Of a stretch of DNA of 64,000 nucleotides, positions 9,219 to 18,708 are shown piece by piece. The stretch is from positions 496,001 through 560,000 of the forward strand of contig NZ_CP096883.1 in assembly GCF_023273895.1 (NCBI RefSeq), written 5' to 3'. Below the pieces are notes generated by a model that made no database searches, was not told the origin of the DNA, and saw only the letters and a list, made by a program, of their open reading frames with translations. The stretch is from Sphingobacterium sp. PCS056 (lineage in GTDB: Bacteria > Bacteroidota > Bacteroidia > Sphingobacteriales > Sphingobacteriaceae). Each line of letters opens with the position of its first letter. The first letter of the stretch is position 1. The position numbers and the translations under genes are program-made.

Positions 9219-11093
9219 ATGGAACCTGACTACCACGCATTGAACGAACAGTACTCCTACCCGATAACTTTAGGGATTGAGGGCTTATTAGCGCTTGATA
9301 AAGATGGTTATATGCTATCCTACAATGAGCAAGTCAAGCTTTTATTACCTATAGACAAAATTGGCAATAAAAAATTTCAAGAGGCCTTGATTTTTTATGC
9401 TGTAGAAGATCAGCGTATCATCCCTACTGAAGAACTCTCTTTTTATAATACATTACAAACCGGTGAAAAACAGATTGATCATAATTATGGCATAATGACA
9501 GAAGAAGGACATCTTAAATGGCTCTCTTTTAGCTCTAAAATAGTACCCGAAAGATCTGACATGCATATGATTATCGCCATTTGCGATGTGACCAGATTAA
9601 TAACAGAAAATAAAGACCTGCTCGAGAAAAAAAAGCATCTTCAGCTTCTTGTCGCTTCGCTCGACGATCTTGTATTTGAAGTAACGAAAGAAGGTGTTTT
9701 TACAAACTATTGGACGAGTAATTCAGATCTATTATTTTACAAACCCGATGAATTTTTAAACAAAAACCTAAAGGATTTATTTCCACTACCGATTTCTAAG
9801 AGAGCCTTAGAATTGATTGACAAAGCACTTACCTTAAATAAGGTTTGCAAAATGGAGTTCATATCCAACTTCGACACCCATAAGGGGAAGTGGTACAAAA
9901 TGAAAGTAATGCCTATTCATTTAACCAAAGACCGTGTTGCCATTGTGGTATCCGACATTTCTGAAAAAGTAGAATCACTAGAAAAAATAAGATTTAACCA
10001 GCATAAATTTAATCAAGCATTTCATTTCTCCGGCCTAGGCATTTCTCTGACCAATTTACAAGGCAATTGCATTGAAGCAAATAAAACCCTAAGCAAAATC
10101 TTGGGATTTTCACAAGAGGAATTGTCTACCATTAATTTTTTAGATTATACACACCCCGACGATCTTGAATTTGACTATAAACAAAGACAAAGACTTGCCA
10201 GAGGAGAAATTGATAGCTTTACTTTAGAAAAACGCTATCAACACAAGCTAGGGCATTACATTTGGTGTTCTGTTACAATTTCAGCGGTTCACAATCAATT
10301 TAACGAGCTCTCTTTTTTTATCGTTCAGCTACAGGATATATCCGATGCTAAAAAGAACCGCGAGATTCTCGAACGACAAAAACATGAACTTGAGCTGGTA
10401 AAAATTGAATTGGAAACAAAAGTTAAACAGCTGGAAGATTTCAATCAGATTGTTGCCCATAACTTAAGAGGACCTGTTAGCAATATACATATGCTCCTTA
10501 GCGAATTGAAAGATGAAAGTAACATTGATGTTAAAAATGAATATTTAGATCTTTTAAAAACCAGCAATGATAGCTTGACCGATACATTAGAAGAATTATC
10601 GGAGATATTGGAATTACGAGAAAATACAAATATTTTAAAAGATAACTGTAATTTTTCTTTGATTTACACAAAGATCTACAGTCAATTTATCGGCGAGATC
10701 CAAAGTAAAAACGCCCAACTAACAGCCGATTTCCAAGTTGAAAACATCCACTATCCTACAAAGTATTTGGAAAGTATTTTCAATAATTTACTCAGTAATG
10801 CTTTAAAATTTACAGATCCAAATATATCACCTCAGATTCATATCAGAACCTACATTGAAGATAACACCCCCATTTTCAGCATAGAAGACAATGGCATAGG
10901 AATTGACTTACCTAAGTATAAGTCACAACTTTTCATGTTTCGAAAAGTATTTCATCGTGGTTTTGATAGTAAAGGTATCGGTCTATTTATCACAAGGTAT
11001 CAAGTTGAAGCCCTAGGTGGTAAAATAGACATTAAAAGCGCTCCAGGTAAAGGCACTACTTTTTTAGTGAGATTTCTAAAAACAACAACATGA
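9219..11093 (+). CDS. Cytosolic PAS-domain sensor histidine kinase
   Basis: A 624-residue hybrid of three PAS-like sensor regions (about 15-125, 140-250 and 260-378), a coiled coil (380-408), a HisKA dimerisation domain and a HATPase domain. The phospho-accepting His414 lies in IVAHNLRGP. The N box (NNLLSNALKF), G1 box (EDNGIGID) and G2 box (SKGIGLF) are all present, so catalysis looks intact. No membrane segment or signal peptide is seen, so it senses something in the cytoplasm. Its stop codon overlaps the start of the response regulator by the ATGA arrangement at 11090-11093, so the two are translationally coupled partners. Confidence 0.93.
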   Translation: MEPDYHALNEQYSYPITLGIEGLLALDKDGYMLSYNEQVKLLLPIDKIGNKKFQEALIFYAVEDQRIIPTEELSFYNTLQTGEKQIDHNYGIMTEEGHLKWLSFSSKIVPERSDMHMIIAICDVTRLITENKDLLEKKKHLQLLVASLDDLVFEVTKEGVFTNYWTSNSDLLFYKPDEFLNKNLKDLFPLPISKRALELIDKALTLNKVCKMEFISNFDTHKGKWYKMKVMPIHLTKDRVAIVVSDISEKVESLEKIRFNQHKFNQAFHFSGLGISLTNLQGNCIEANKTLSKILGFSQEELSTINFLDYTHPDDLEFDYKQRQRLARGEIDSFTLEKRYQHKLGHYIWCSVTISAVHNQFNELSFFIVQLQDISDAKKNREILERQKHELELVKIELETKVKQLEDFNQIVAHNLRGPVSNIHMLLSELKDESNIDVKNEYLDLLKTSNDSLTDTLEELSEILELRENTNILKDNCNFSLIYTKIYSQFIGEIQSKNAQLTADFQVENIHYPTKYLESIFNNLLSNALKFTDPNISPQIHIRTYIEDNTPIFSIEDNGIGIDLPKYKSQLFMFRKVFHRGFDSKGIGLFITRYQVEALGGKIDIKSAPGKGTTFLVRFLKTTT

Positions 11094-11518
11094 AAACTTC
11101 TAATTCCACAAAAAAGAGCATGATAACGGTAGTGGACGATAATGCCATTCTACGTGTTATTTTTAACAACATGATTAAAAGCTTTCCAGATTTCCCACTT
11201 GAGATCAACCTATTTGAAAATGCACTCGATGCATTGGATTATTTTGAAAATAAAAAACAACAGCAAGATATGACTCCAGAAATCATATTCGTCGATATCA
11301 ACATGCCATTTATGACAGGTTGGGAAATGATGGATAAATTAGAACATTATGGTTCGGATTTTTTAAGTCAAATGAACATATATATTATCAGTTCATCAAC
11401 CAGTAGAAGCGATCAGGAACAGATAGCACATTATCCTTTTATCGACGGGTATTTATTGAAGCCGATAGATAAATCGAAACTGTACGAATTGATTCGTCAA
11501 CTAAATTCCGAAGTATAG
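11090..11518 (+). CDS. Single-domain CheY-like response regulator
   Basis: A 142-residue receiver domain with no output domain. The acidic pair is D16-D17 (VVDDN), the phosphorylated aspartate is D69 in FVDINMP, the switch Ser/Thr lies in IISSSTS near residues 101-104, and the conserved lysine is K124 in LLKP. It is translated in overlap with the upstream PAS histidine kinase and is its likely phosphate acceptor. With no DNA-binding domain, it must act through protein contact or pass phosphate to another protein. A strong hairpin terminator follows about 100 bases downstream. Confidence 0.93.
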   Translation: MKTSNSTKKSMITVVDDNAILRVIFNNMIKSFPDFPLEINLFENALDALDYFENKKQQQDMTPEIIFVDINMPFMTGWEMMDKLEHYGSDFLSQMNIYIISSSTSRSDQEQIAHYPFIDGYLLKPIDKSKLYELIRQLNSEV

Positions 11519-11623
11519 GAAAACGTTACTCATCAGAATCAGCTGCCTCCAAAAAAAATGCATCACAAAATAGTTTTTGTTGATGTTAGATTGATATATC
11601 CACCAGCTTAATAATCTCAAAAA

Positions 11624-11657
11624 AGACCAGAAAAATTATTTTTCTGGTCTCTTTTTT
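11624..11657 (+). terminator. Rho-independent terminator after the kinase/regulator pair
   Basis: AGACCAGAAAAA (11624-11635) and TTTTTCTGGTCT (11639-11650) form a perfect 12-bp stem with a TTA loop, followed by C and six Ts. Placed downstream of the two-component pair, in front of the convergent GH20 gene end. Confidence 0.85.
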
Positions 11658-11737
11658 AACTAGCTGACGCTTGACTTGGTATCAGTGTTATACCAACTTA
11701 CACGCTTCAGTACCAACTGATGCGCACAAAACGTACA

Positions 11738-13981
11738 TTAATAAACCGACAATTCATCAACAAATAACCAAGCTGCAGATCCCGCACCTGTTGATCCTGA
11801 TGGGATTTGATTCAAATGCTGAACTTCAATCTTTACATATTTTGCCGTCTGCTGATCAAACTGTAATTTGATGGTTCCTTTCGATTCGGAAATCAACTCT
11901 TTTCCCACCTCTTTTACAAGCGTAAAATTTTGATTGTCGTTGGATACATAAACTTTTACCGACTGCGGATAATAAATCCAGCTCGCATTTTGATCTACGA
12001 CATTCAGTTCAACATTTGAAAATGTCGTTGCTGTACCAAGATCAATCGTTGCTACTAAATCTTTGGCATTAAAACCTAGCCAATTTTTTTTGAAATATTG
12101 CTTGTTTCCATAAACACCATCGACCAAGGTCGCACCACCGCTTCCATAATACGCTTCACTTGGTTCATGCAGCAATTGGATCGATTTTCCAGTCGATTTA
12201 CTGATAACAAAATCCTGTTTCAATACCGATCCAATCATCCGATCAACAGCAAAGTTTGCCGCATTGATGGTTACTGTTTTATCGACTAAAATTGGACTTA
12301 TGTAAATTGGACTTTGGATATTCGGCTCAGTTCCATCTGTTGTATAACGTATCGTTCCATCGTTCTTTATTGTCGACAATTCGTAGTACATCTTTCCCTC
12401 CTTAGAAACAATGCTGCCATTTAGTTCAAAAATAGCCTTACTATAATTGATGCTCTTACGATCAAGATAATTAAACTCATGGATGACTCTTTTCTCAAAA
12501 GACTTATATTGGTCAGGATTGGATGTACCCCAAGCCACTTCGGATAAAGCTAGCAATCGAGGAAAAAGCATGTACTCGACGTGCTTAAAATTTGTAATAT
12601 ATTCGGTCCACATATTCGCCTGTGGCCCCAAAATATGTTTCGCTTCTTGCGCACTCAATTCTTTAGGAACTGGATTAAAAGAATATACTTTATCCAAACG
12701 CAGTTCTGCATTAAAAGCTAACGGTTCAGATTGTGGATTTCCTTGATAATAGTCCAAATACATATGACTTACAGGAGTCATTATCGCATCATGTCCCGTC
12801 TTAGCAGCATGAATACCACCTTCGATACCTGTCCAACTCATCACCGTAGCATTGGGAGCCAAGCCGCCTTCTAAAATTTCATCCCAACCGATGATACTTT
12901 TACCTTTTGCATTGATATATTTCTCCATCCGTTTGATGAAGTACGATTGCAATTCAAATTCATCTTTCAATCCCTCCTTCTTAATAAGATCTTGACAGTG
13001 TGCACAGGCCTTCCATCGTGTTTTCGGAGCCTCATCACCACCGATATGGATATAATGACTCGGGAACAAAGTAACGACTTCATCGATTACATCTTCCAAT
13101 AAGGAAAAGGTTTCTTCCTTTGGACAGTAGATATCATCCATGACACCCCAAGATGTTCCTACTTTAAACGGTCCACCGGTACAAGAAAGTTCAGGATAGG
13201 CCGCCAAAGCTGCTAGCGCATGACCTGGCATCTCGATTTCAGGAATGACTTCGATATGCAGCTTTTTTGCATAGGCTACCACATCTTTTACCTGTTCCTG
13301 TGTATAAAATCCGCCATAGCGACCATCTTTTGTCAATTTGGAATCTTTCACATCTTGTGTTACCGCTCGAAAAGCACCAATTTCTGTTAGCTTTGGATGA
13401 CTTTTAATTTCGATACGCCATCCCTGATCATCGGTTAGGTGCCAATGAAATTTATTCATTTTATAGCGCGATAAATAATCCAAGAATGATTTGACCTCAT
13501 TGGCAGTAAAGAAGTGTCTGCTCACATCAAGATGAACCCCTCTATATGTAAATTTAGCATAATCCTTGATTTCCAATGCCGGTATACTACCTTTTGTCCG
13601 ATGCTCCTCTACAAGCTGTAATAAGGACTGCACAGCATAAAAAGCTGCATCTTCTGTAGATGCAGAAATGACAATACCTTTAGCATCGATTTTTAATTCA
13701 TAATAATCGTGCTGACCTGCCACCTGATGATTTATTTTCTGAAAACGTATCGTTCCCGATTTTTTAAGATTAACTTTTGATCGCAATACACCTTCCAGTT
13801 GATTAGCTAAATATTTAGCCTGTGTTTCAAATGAGCCCGTTCCGATCACAAGATTACCTTGCAAAGAAAATGAAGGCTGTTTTAGTACTTCCACATGTTG
13901 CGGCATCGGAATGATATATTGCTGTCCGAATGAAGATAAAGAACAGAAGAAGATAAAACTTAAAAATAGGATTTTACGCAT
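11738..13981 (-). CDS. Beta-N-acetylhexosaminidase, glycoside hydrolase family 20
   Basis: Secreted enzyme that removes terminal GlcNAc or GalNAc from glycans by substrate-assisted catalysis. The frame extends upstream to 14026, but the start at 13981 gives a proper signal peptide (MRKILFLSFIFFCSLSSFGQ). Residues 22-140 form the GH20b domain and 143-500 the barrel, with H-I-G-G-D-E at 312-317 providing the catalytic Asp316-Glu317 pair. Then comes a chitobiase C-terminal-like region (IRYTTDGTEPN) and a discoidin-like domain reaching the end, probably for carbohydrate binding. Length 747 residues, normal for this layout. A TATTTTTG box lies at 14009-14002. Confidence 0.95.
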   Translation of the reverse strand: MRKILFLSFIFFCSLSSFGQQYIIPMPQHVEVLKQPSFSLQGNLVIGTGSFETQAKYLANQLEGVLRSKVNLKKSGTIRFQKINHQVAGQHDYYELKIDAKGIVISASTEDAAFYAVQSLLQLVEEHRTKGSIPALEIKDYAKFTYRGVHLDVSRHFFTANEVKSFLDYLSRYKMNKFHWHLTDDQGWRIEIKSHPKLTEIGAFRAVTQDVKDSKLTKDGRYGGFYTQEQVKDVVAYAKKLHIEVIPEIEMPGHALAALAAYPELSCTGGPFKVGTSWGVMDDIYCPKEETFSLLEDVIDEVVTLFPSHYIHIGGDEAPKTRWKACAHCQDLIKKEGLKDEFELQSYFIKRMEKYINAKGKSIIGWDEILEGGLAPNATVMSWTGIEGGIHAAKTGHDAIMTPVSHMYLDYYQGNPQSEPLAFNAELRLDKVYSFNPVPKELSAQEAKHILGPQANMWTEYITNFKHVEYMLFPRLLALSEVAWGTSNPDQYKSFEKRVIHEFNYLDRKSINYSKAIFELNGSIVSKEGKMYYELSTIKNDGTIRYTTDGTEPNIQSPIYISPILVDKTVTINAANFAVDRMIGSVLKQDFVISKSTGKSIQLLHEPSEAYYGSGGATLVDGVYGNKQYFKKNWLGFNAKDLVATIDLGTATTFSNVELNVVDQNASWIYYPQSVKVYVSNDNQNFTLVKEVGKELISESKGTIKLQFDQQTAKYVKIEVQHLNQIPSGSTGAGSAAWLFVDELSVY

Positions 13982-14057
13982 GATATGATTTGGTCTTTCA
14001 ACAAAAATAGGATTATTTTCAAACAATTAAAACGTTATAGCACATCTATTTTATAAC

Positions 14058-14087
14058 AAAAAAGGAGATCATATAATCTCCTTTTTT
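14058..14087 (-). terminator. Bidirectional-looking hairpin terminator after the aminopeptidase gene
   Basis: AAAAAAGGAGAT (14058-14069), a six-base loop, then ATCTCCTTTTTT (14076-14087). On the minus strand it follows the stop codon of the Xaa-Pro aminopeptidase and ends in a T run. Confidence 0.85.
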
Positions 14088-14110
14088 ATGCTAGTAGTTA
14101 TGCCGACCTA

Positions 14111-15886
14111 TTAAATCGCTGCCGTTTTATCTTTTAACCATGCTTGCTCTTCCTCATTTAATCGACTCTTCAGTTTATCGAAAACCCATTGATTATACTG
14201 GTTCAACCAGTTGATATGATGTTGGTCTAATAAGGTTTTATCAACTAGATCTGTAGCGATATAACAGATAGTCAGCGTCTCAAAATCCATAAAATCACCA
14301 AATATAGAAGACTCCGCATTTCGCGATAAAACCAAATTTTCGATACGGATACCATGCTTTCCTTCGCGGTATAAACCAGGTTCAATAGAGCTGATCATCC
14401 CCGATTCTATAGCAACATCAATATTTGCAGAGTTGAAAGTTTGCGGTCCTTCGTGCACATTCAAGAAAAATCCTACACCATGTCCAGTTCCATGTCCATA
14501 ATTGCGAAGTGTGGCCCAAATCGGGCGACGGGTGATCGCATCAATCTGATAACCTTTAGATCCTTGCGGAAATATGGCCTGACTACCTTCTATAGTTCCT
14601 TTTAATACGATGGTATAATCTTCTTTTTCTTCCTGCGTGATCTCACCCAACGACACGACACGTGTGATATCTGTGGTACCCGTTTGGTATTGGCCTCCAG
14701 AGTCCACGAGTAACAATCCTTTTGATTTTAACGTATAGTTGCTCTCAATAGTTGCAGAATAATGTGGCAATGCACCATGGTCTAAATAACCAGCGATGGT
14801 ATTGAAACTAATATCATTAAAACCAGGTTGTTCCTCTCTAAACTCCTGTAATCTTGCTGCAATAGATATTTCAGATTGATCACCTTGTGGTACCGCCGTT
14901 TCCAACCATTTAAAAAATTTGGTCAGCGCAACGCCATCATTGATCATGGTTTCACGCGTATGTGCAATTTCCACTTCATTCTTCACTGCTTTTAAAGACG
15001 TCGAAGGATTGATTTTTTCAATAATATTAACCGCAGCAGGTATAGCGTCGTAGATCGCAAAACAGGTTCTCTTCGGATCGATCAATATGGAATCGACCGC
15101 TAAATGGCTAACCTGAGTATATACGTCTTCATAAGGTTTCACCTGCACCCCCGAAGATTGTAAACTTATTCTTGTATCCTCATCCAATTTAACAGGCTCA
15201 ATGTATAAGATAGCTTCATCAGCTGTTACATAAACAAAACCTAAAACAACTGGATTACAAGGAACATCACGACCACGGATATTGAGCAGCCAAGCGAGAT
15301 CATCTAGAGAAGATATAAGATGCGCCTGCGCTCTATTCTTGACCATGACAGCACGTACTGCAGCTAATTTAGATGTTGTTGATTGTCCTGTTGTTGTATC
15401 CGCCAATAAATATGCTTTTGCAGTAGGTAAAGAAGGTCTTCCCTCCCAAAGCGATGATAATAAATCAACGTGACCGTCAACAATAATATCAATAGGTTTT
15501 AATATATCTTTTACCGATTGTGCGACTAATAAAGAAGCTAAATTTCCATCAAATGCAACCTTTGCTCCTTTCGCTAATTTCTCGCCCAACCATTCTGCAT
15601 ATTCGGCATTGCCCTGAACTTTTAATTTTACCAATTCAAATCCAGTCCCAGCCAATTGTTCATTTGCTTGAACAAAATAACGGGCATCCGTCCATAAACC
15701 TGCAAAATCTTGTGTGATCACTAATGTTCCTGCTGAACCCGTAAAACCCGAAGTCCACGCAATACATTTATAACGATCTGGTAAATATTCACTTATATGC
15801 GGATCAGAAGAAGGGATAATGTAACCATCAACACCTTGATCTTTCATCAGACTTCTTATTGCCGCTAGTTTTTCTGAATGCGTCAT
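14111..15886 (-). CDS. Xaa-Pro aminopeptidase, M24B family
   Basis: Cytosolic metallopeptidase that removes N-terminal residues preceding proline. Two creatinase-like N-terminal domains (about 1-310) precede the pita-bread catalytic domain. The five metal ligands are visible: Asp in LLLVDSGGQY, Asp in TTDITR, His in HGTGHGVGFFLNVHEGP, Glu in SSIEPG and Glu in IRIENL. The layout matches the long APP1-type enzyme rather than short PepP, and about 590 residues is usual for it. The frame opens at 15910; the start at 15886 (MTHSEKLAAIRSL) is preferred because family members begin this way and a weak AGAG precedes it. A terminator lies just downstream. Confidence 0.95.
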   Translation of the reverse strand: MTHSEKLAAIRSLMKDQGVDGYIIPSSDPHISEYLPDRYKCIAWTSGFTGSAGTLVITQDFAGLWTDARYFVQANEQLAGTGFELVKLKVQGNAEYAEWLGEKLAKGAKVAFDGNLASLLVAQSVKDILKPIDIIVDGHVDLLSSLWEGRPSLPTAKAYLLADTTTGQSTTSKLAAVRAVMVKNRAQAHLISSLDDLAWLLNIRGRDVPCNPVVLGFVYVTADEAILYIEPVKLDEDTRISLQSSGVQVKPYEDVYTQVSHLAVDSILIDPKRTCFAIYDAIPAAVNIIEKINPSTSLKAVKNEVEIAHTRETMINDGVALTKFFKWLETAVPQGDQSEISIAARLQEFREEQPGFNDISFNTIAGYLDHGALPHYSATIESNYTLKSKGLLLVDSGGQYQTGTTDITRVVSLGEITQEEKEDYTIVLKGTIEGSQAIFPQGSKGYQIDAITRRPIWATLRNYGHGTGHGVGFFLNVHEGPQTFNSANIDVAIESGMISSIEPGLYREGKHGIRIENLVLSRNAESSIFGDFMDFETLTICYIATDLVDKTLLDQHHINWLNQYNQWVFDKLKSRLNEEEQAWLKDKTAAI

Positions 15887-15970
15887 TGTTTCTCTAATTT
15901 GATCATGCAAGTTAGGAAAATTTGAAGAAGTAAACCACTAATCGATATTTTTACGTCTATGGTTATTTTG

Positions 15971-17098
15971 TCAAAATAAGCTATTATATCCCGCATCACC
16001 GTACCAAGCTAGCGTCCTGTAAAAGGGAAAAAGATAACTTTCTTCGGGGGCAGGTATATAGCTTGACAGCCCTGAAAAATTAGTAATGGGTTTACCTAAG
16101 AAAGTGGGGGTATTCGCTTTAAATATAATGGCCTTGTCGATCGCAGACTTAAAAGACAATAACTGGTCCGATGGAAGATGTTTCTCAAATAGATCTAAAA
16201 AATCATATGCTTTGACAGGAGTATTAGGATCTAGATCTAAGCGCTGTACATTATTTCTGTTTATCGCCGACAAGAACTGTGGATTTTGCGACAACAATTG
16301 CGCGGTCTTGTGTGCGAGCCGGGGCAATTGCTTAGTATCTACCAGCGAAAAGGTAGCAGACTGCTCCAAACCTATTTTTTGTTGATAATACCCGACATAT
16401 GCTTTTGCGATTGCGGTCAATCCATGTTTAACATCACGATCAAATAATAAGGAGTTGATCTGATGGTATGGCATGCCGACACTCAATACTTCAGTTGGCG
16501 ATGCGAGGATATAGGGTGCAGCCTCACGAAGTTCATATAACACTTCTACAGATGCCATAGAACAAGCATCAAAAATAAGAAAATCCAACCCTTGAGGTAA
16601 AGCTGATTGAAGCTGCTGTACATCCATACGGCTAAAATGATCATCGCCAAAAGACCTAGTACCCAATTTACCAAGATTCGCAGGAACCCAGTTGGTTGCA
16701 TGAGACCATAAAATAGCTCCATACGAATGCGACGGAGAGAGACCCTTCATATCCGCAAATATGATTTTCATCATCTCTGGATCGGAAGAATCATGATCAC
16801 TATATGTTTTAAGAACCTTACTTTTAATCTCTGGACTAGTATCGTACTGAATTTCATATATTTTGGGCTGCTGACCAAATAATCTGGCATAGACCAACAA
16901 TTTACCGTCGATACCCACAAATCCTTCTTCCATCTGATTGAGATTTTGATATGCTTCAGATGATAAGCTATTGTTTGCAGCCATATAGACCATCACCGTA
17001 CGAGAAGCTATCGGAGCAATGGTATCATCCTCTCTCTTTGCGCAGCTCGTGACATAAAGTAAAACAAAACAACTATATAAATAAATTAAACTACGCAT
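15971..17098 (-). CDS. Clostripain-like (C11) cysteine peptidase lipoprotein
   Basis: Exported lipoprotein with a C11 caspase-fold peptidase domain. The signal region MRSLIYLYSCFVLLYVTSC places the acylated cysteine at residue 19. The core begins with TVMVYMAANNSL (35-46), the expected catalytic His133 lies in ILWSHATNW, and Cys179 lies in LIFDACSM, the characteristic positions for the family. Substrates usually have Arg or Lys before the cut, but specificity here is not visible. The 375-residue length fits. It stands alone on the minus strand between the aminopeptidase and the fimbrillin cluster. Confidence 0.88.
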   Translation of the reverse strand: MRSLIYLYSCFVLLYVTSCAKREDDTIAPIASRTVMVYMAANNSLSSEAYQNLNQMEEGFVGIDGKLLVYARLFGQQPKIYEIQYDTSPEIKSKVLKTYSDHDSSDPEMMKIIFADMKGLSPSHSYGAILWSHATNWVPANLGKLGTRSFGDDHFSRMDVQQLQSALPQGLDFLIFDACSMASVEVLYELREAAPYILASPTEVLSVGMPYHQINSLLFDRDVKHGLTAIAKAYVGYYQQKIGLEQSATFSLVDTKQLPRLAHKTAQLLSQNPQFLSAINRNNVQRLDLDPNTPVKAYDFLDLFEKHLPSDQLLSFKSAIDKAIIFKANTPTFLGKPITNFSGLSSYIPAPEESYLFPFYRTLAWYGDAGYNSLF

Positions 17099-17190
17099 GT
17101 GTAACGTTAAAATAAAATCTAATATAAATCTTAAAAAAATAGACCGAGGTAGGAAAAATATTGAGAATACCTAAATTACGGATAAACAAT

Positions 17191-17223
17191 AAACAAGAAG
17201 AGAAAGGGATCCTCTTCTTGTTT
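17191..17223 (-). terminator. Terminator of the fimbrillin/nuclease gene pair
   Basis: AAACAAGAAGAG (17191-17202) pairs perfectly with CTCTTCTTGTTT (17212-17223) across a nine-base loop. On the minus strand it lies about 27 bases past the fimbrillin stop codon and is followed by a T-rich run. Confidence 0.75.
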
Positions 17224-17249
17224 ACAACTTCATGTATTAATCAACCCTA

Positions 17250-18662
17250 TTATTTTGTACCGACAAGTTTGATGTCATCAATACGGTAACCATTTGTATT
17301 GTCTGTTTCTTCGCTAGAGAATTCGAGTGTGATGCTGTTACTATTTGCAATGCCTGAGATATCAATAGTTGAAAATGTATTTGCTTCAGCACCCAGTACT
17401 CCTGTAGGGACAGCGAGTTCTACACCATTAACACGAACTTTTACCCCTGTCATTGGCAAGCTCACTGCGTTACCAGCTAATTTATAAGATAACTTCAGAT
17501 TGGTAACGCCGGCAGCATTAATTCCTTCGATTTTAAACCCGGTATCTTTGTTTGCTGGTAGCCACACATGTCCATTTATTGTTGAAGTAGCACGCACATC
17601 TGCATATGTAGCTGTGTAGAGATCCGAATATGTCACGCCTGTTGCAGTATAACCTGCATAGGTACCAATTCTATCCTTTTTTGATGCTTTAGGATCAGGA
17701 TCACCAAAAGTTTCCAAGAAAAGTGTTTCTTCTTTTCCTGGATCAGTAGGAGTCTGACTGCCATCGATGTCTACATTTACAGATCCCCCAGGTACAGTTG
17801 TCCAGTCTGTAATAGTACCATTGCCGGTTACTGCGACTTGGTTACCTCCATCATTTTTCAACAAAACAATATCGTAAGTATATTTCTTACCTGCTTCAAA
17901 GGTCGTATTAGCTGGCAAAGTCCATTTAAAGGTGCCTGATGCTAATGTAAAAACCAACTCTTTAGCAGAAAAATCACCAGGAAGCAGGATTGCTTCCACC
18001 AACTGTGCATCCGTTTGTGCTGTAGTTTTTGCTGTAACATTCTGCACAGCAGCAGCTCCGCTCAATATACCGGTCGCTAGATCTAATGCTGCTGTAGTAT
18101 TGACATTACGGTAGACCACCTGTAGTCCATTTACATCTGTCAAACCATTTCCTGGTTTAACAGCTAATGCGACTTTAGTCAGTTTATGATTAAAAGTAAG
18201 ATTAGCAGCTCCACTAGCTTTTGTCAAGCCTGTTGCATTGTTGGAGTAGAGCACATCAATAGCAGCTGGAGCACTCTGATCTGCGACGGTGACAGGCAAT
18301 ATCGCTCCTTCAAGATTTGTTGTATATGGATAGTATGCAATAAAATCTACTGATCCTGTCTGTGGATAGTTGATGATATCTGCTCCTTGTCCAGAGAAAT
18401 TACCATTACCGCCAGTACTATATTTTTTATTGGCGGCTAATGGATTAGACAATCCATCACCTTGTTTCATAAATACACCTACAGCATCGTCAGCATCCCA
18501 AGCATTACCTGTGACACGTGTAGCTACGCTACCCGCAATCGAAGAAGTAAATTGCACCTGTGCGTTATCATTTGTTCCCAAATCGCGATAGTCATCGTTC
18601 TTACAAGAATGTCCTACAACAATCAGTGCCAGTGCAGCACCTAGAAATTGGTTCTTTTTCAT
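17250..18662 (-). CDS. Fimbrillin family lipoprotein with C-terminal beta-sandwich
   Basis: A 470-residue surface or periplasmic lipoprotein. The signal ends at HSC (Cys20). Residues 30-290 match the fimbrillin/Mfa-like pattern: VQFTSSIAG, TRVTGNAWDADDAVGVFM, VDFIAYYPY, LTFNHKLTKVALAV and KYTYDIVL. The C-terminal 140 residues (from LFLETFGD to IDDIKLVG) form a second beta-sandwich of the carbohydrate- or anchor-type seen in secreted Bacteroidota proteins. Fimbrillins can be pilus subunits, but many lone copies are plain surface lipoproteins. It lies 46 bases from the nuclease-bearing paralogue and is probably co-transcribed with it. Confidence 0.85.
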   Translation of the reverse strand: MKKNQFLGAALALIVVGHSCKNDDYRDLGTNDNAQVQFTSSIAGSVATRVTGNAWDADDAVGVFMKQGDGLSNPLAANKKYSTGGNGNFSGQGADIINYPQTGSVDFIAYYPYTTNLEGAILPVTVADQSAPAAIDVLYSNNATGLTKASGAANLTFNHKLTKVALAVKPGNGLTDVNGLQVVYRNVNTTAALDLATGILSGAAAVQNVTAKTTAQTDAQLVEAILLPGDFSAKELVFTLASGTFKWTLPANTTFEAGKKYTYDIVLLKNDGGNQVAVTGNGTITDWTTVPGGSVNVDIDGSQTPTDPGKEETLFLETFGDPDPKASKKDRIGTYAGYTATGVTYSDLYTATYADVRATSTINGHVWLPANKDTGFKIEGINAAGVTNLKLSYKLAGNAVSLPMTGVKVRVNGVELAVPTGVLGAEANTFSTIDISGIANSNSITLEFSSEETDNTNGYRIDDIKLVGTK

Positions 18663-18708
18663 GTTTTTTATATCTGAATAATTGATTTAATAATGTATGA
18701 TCATATCG

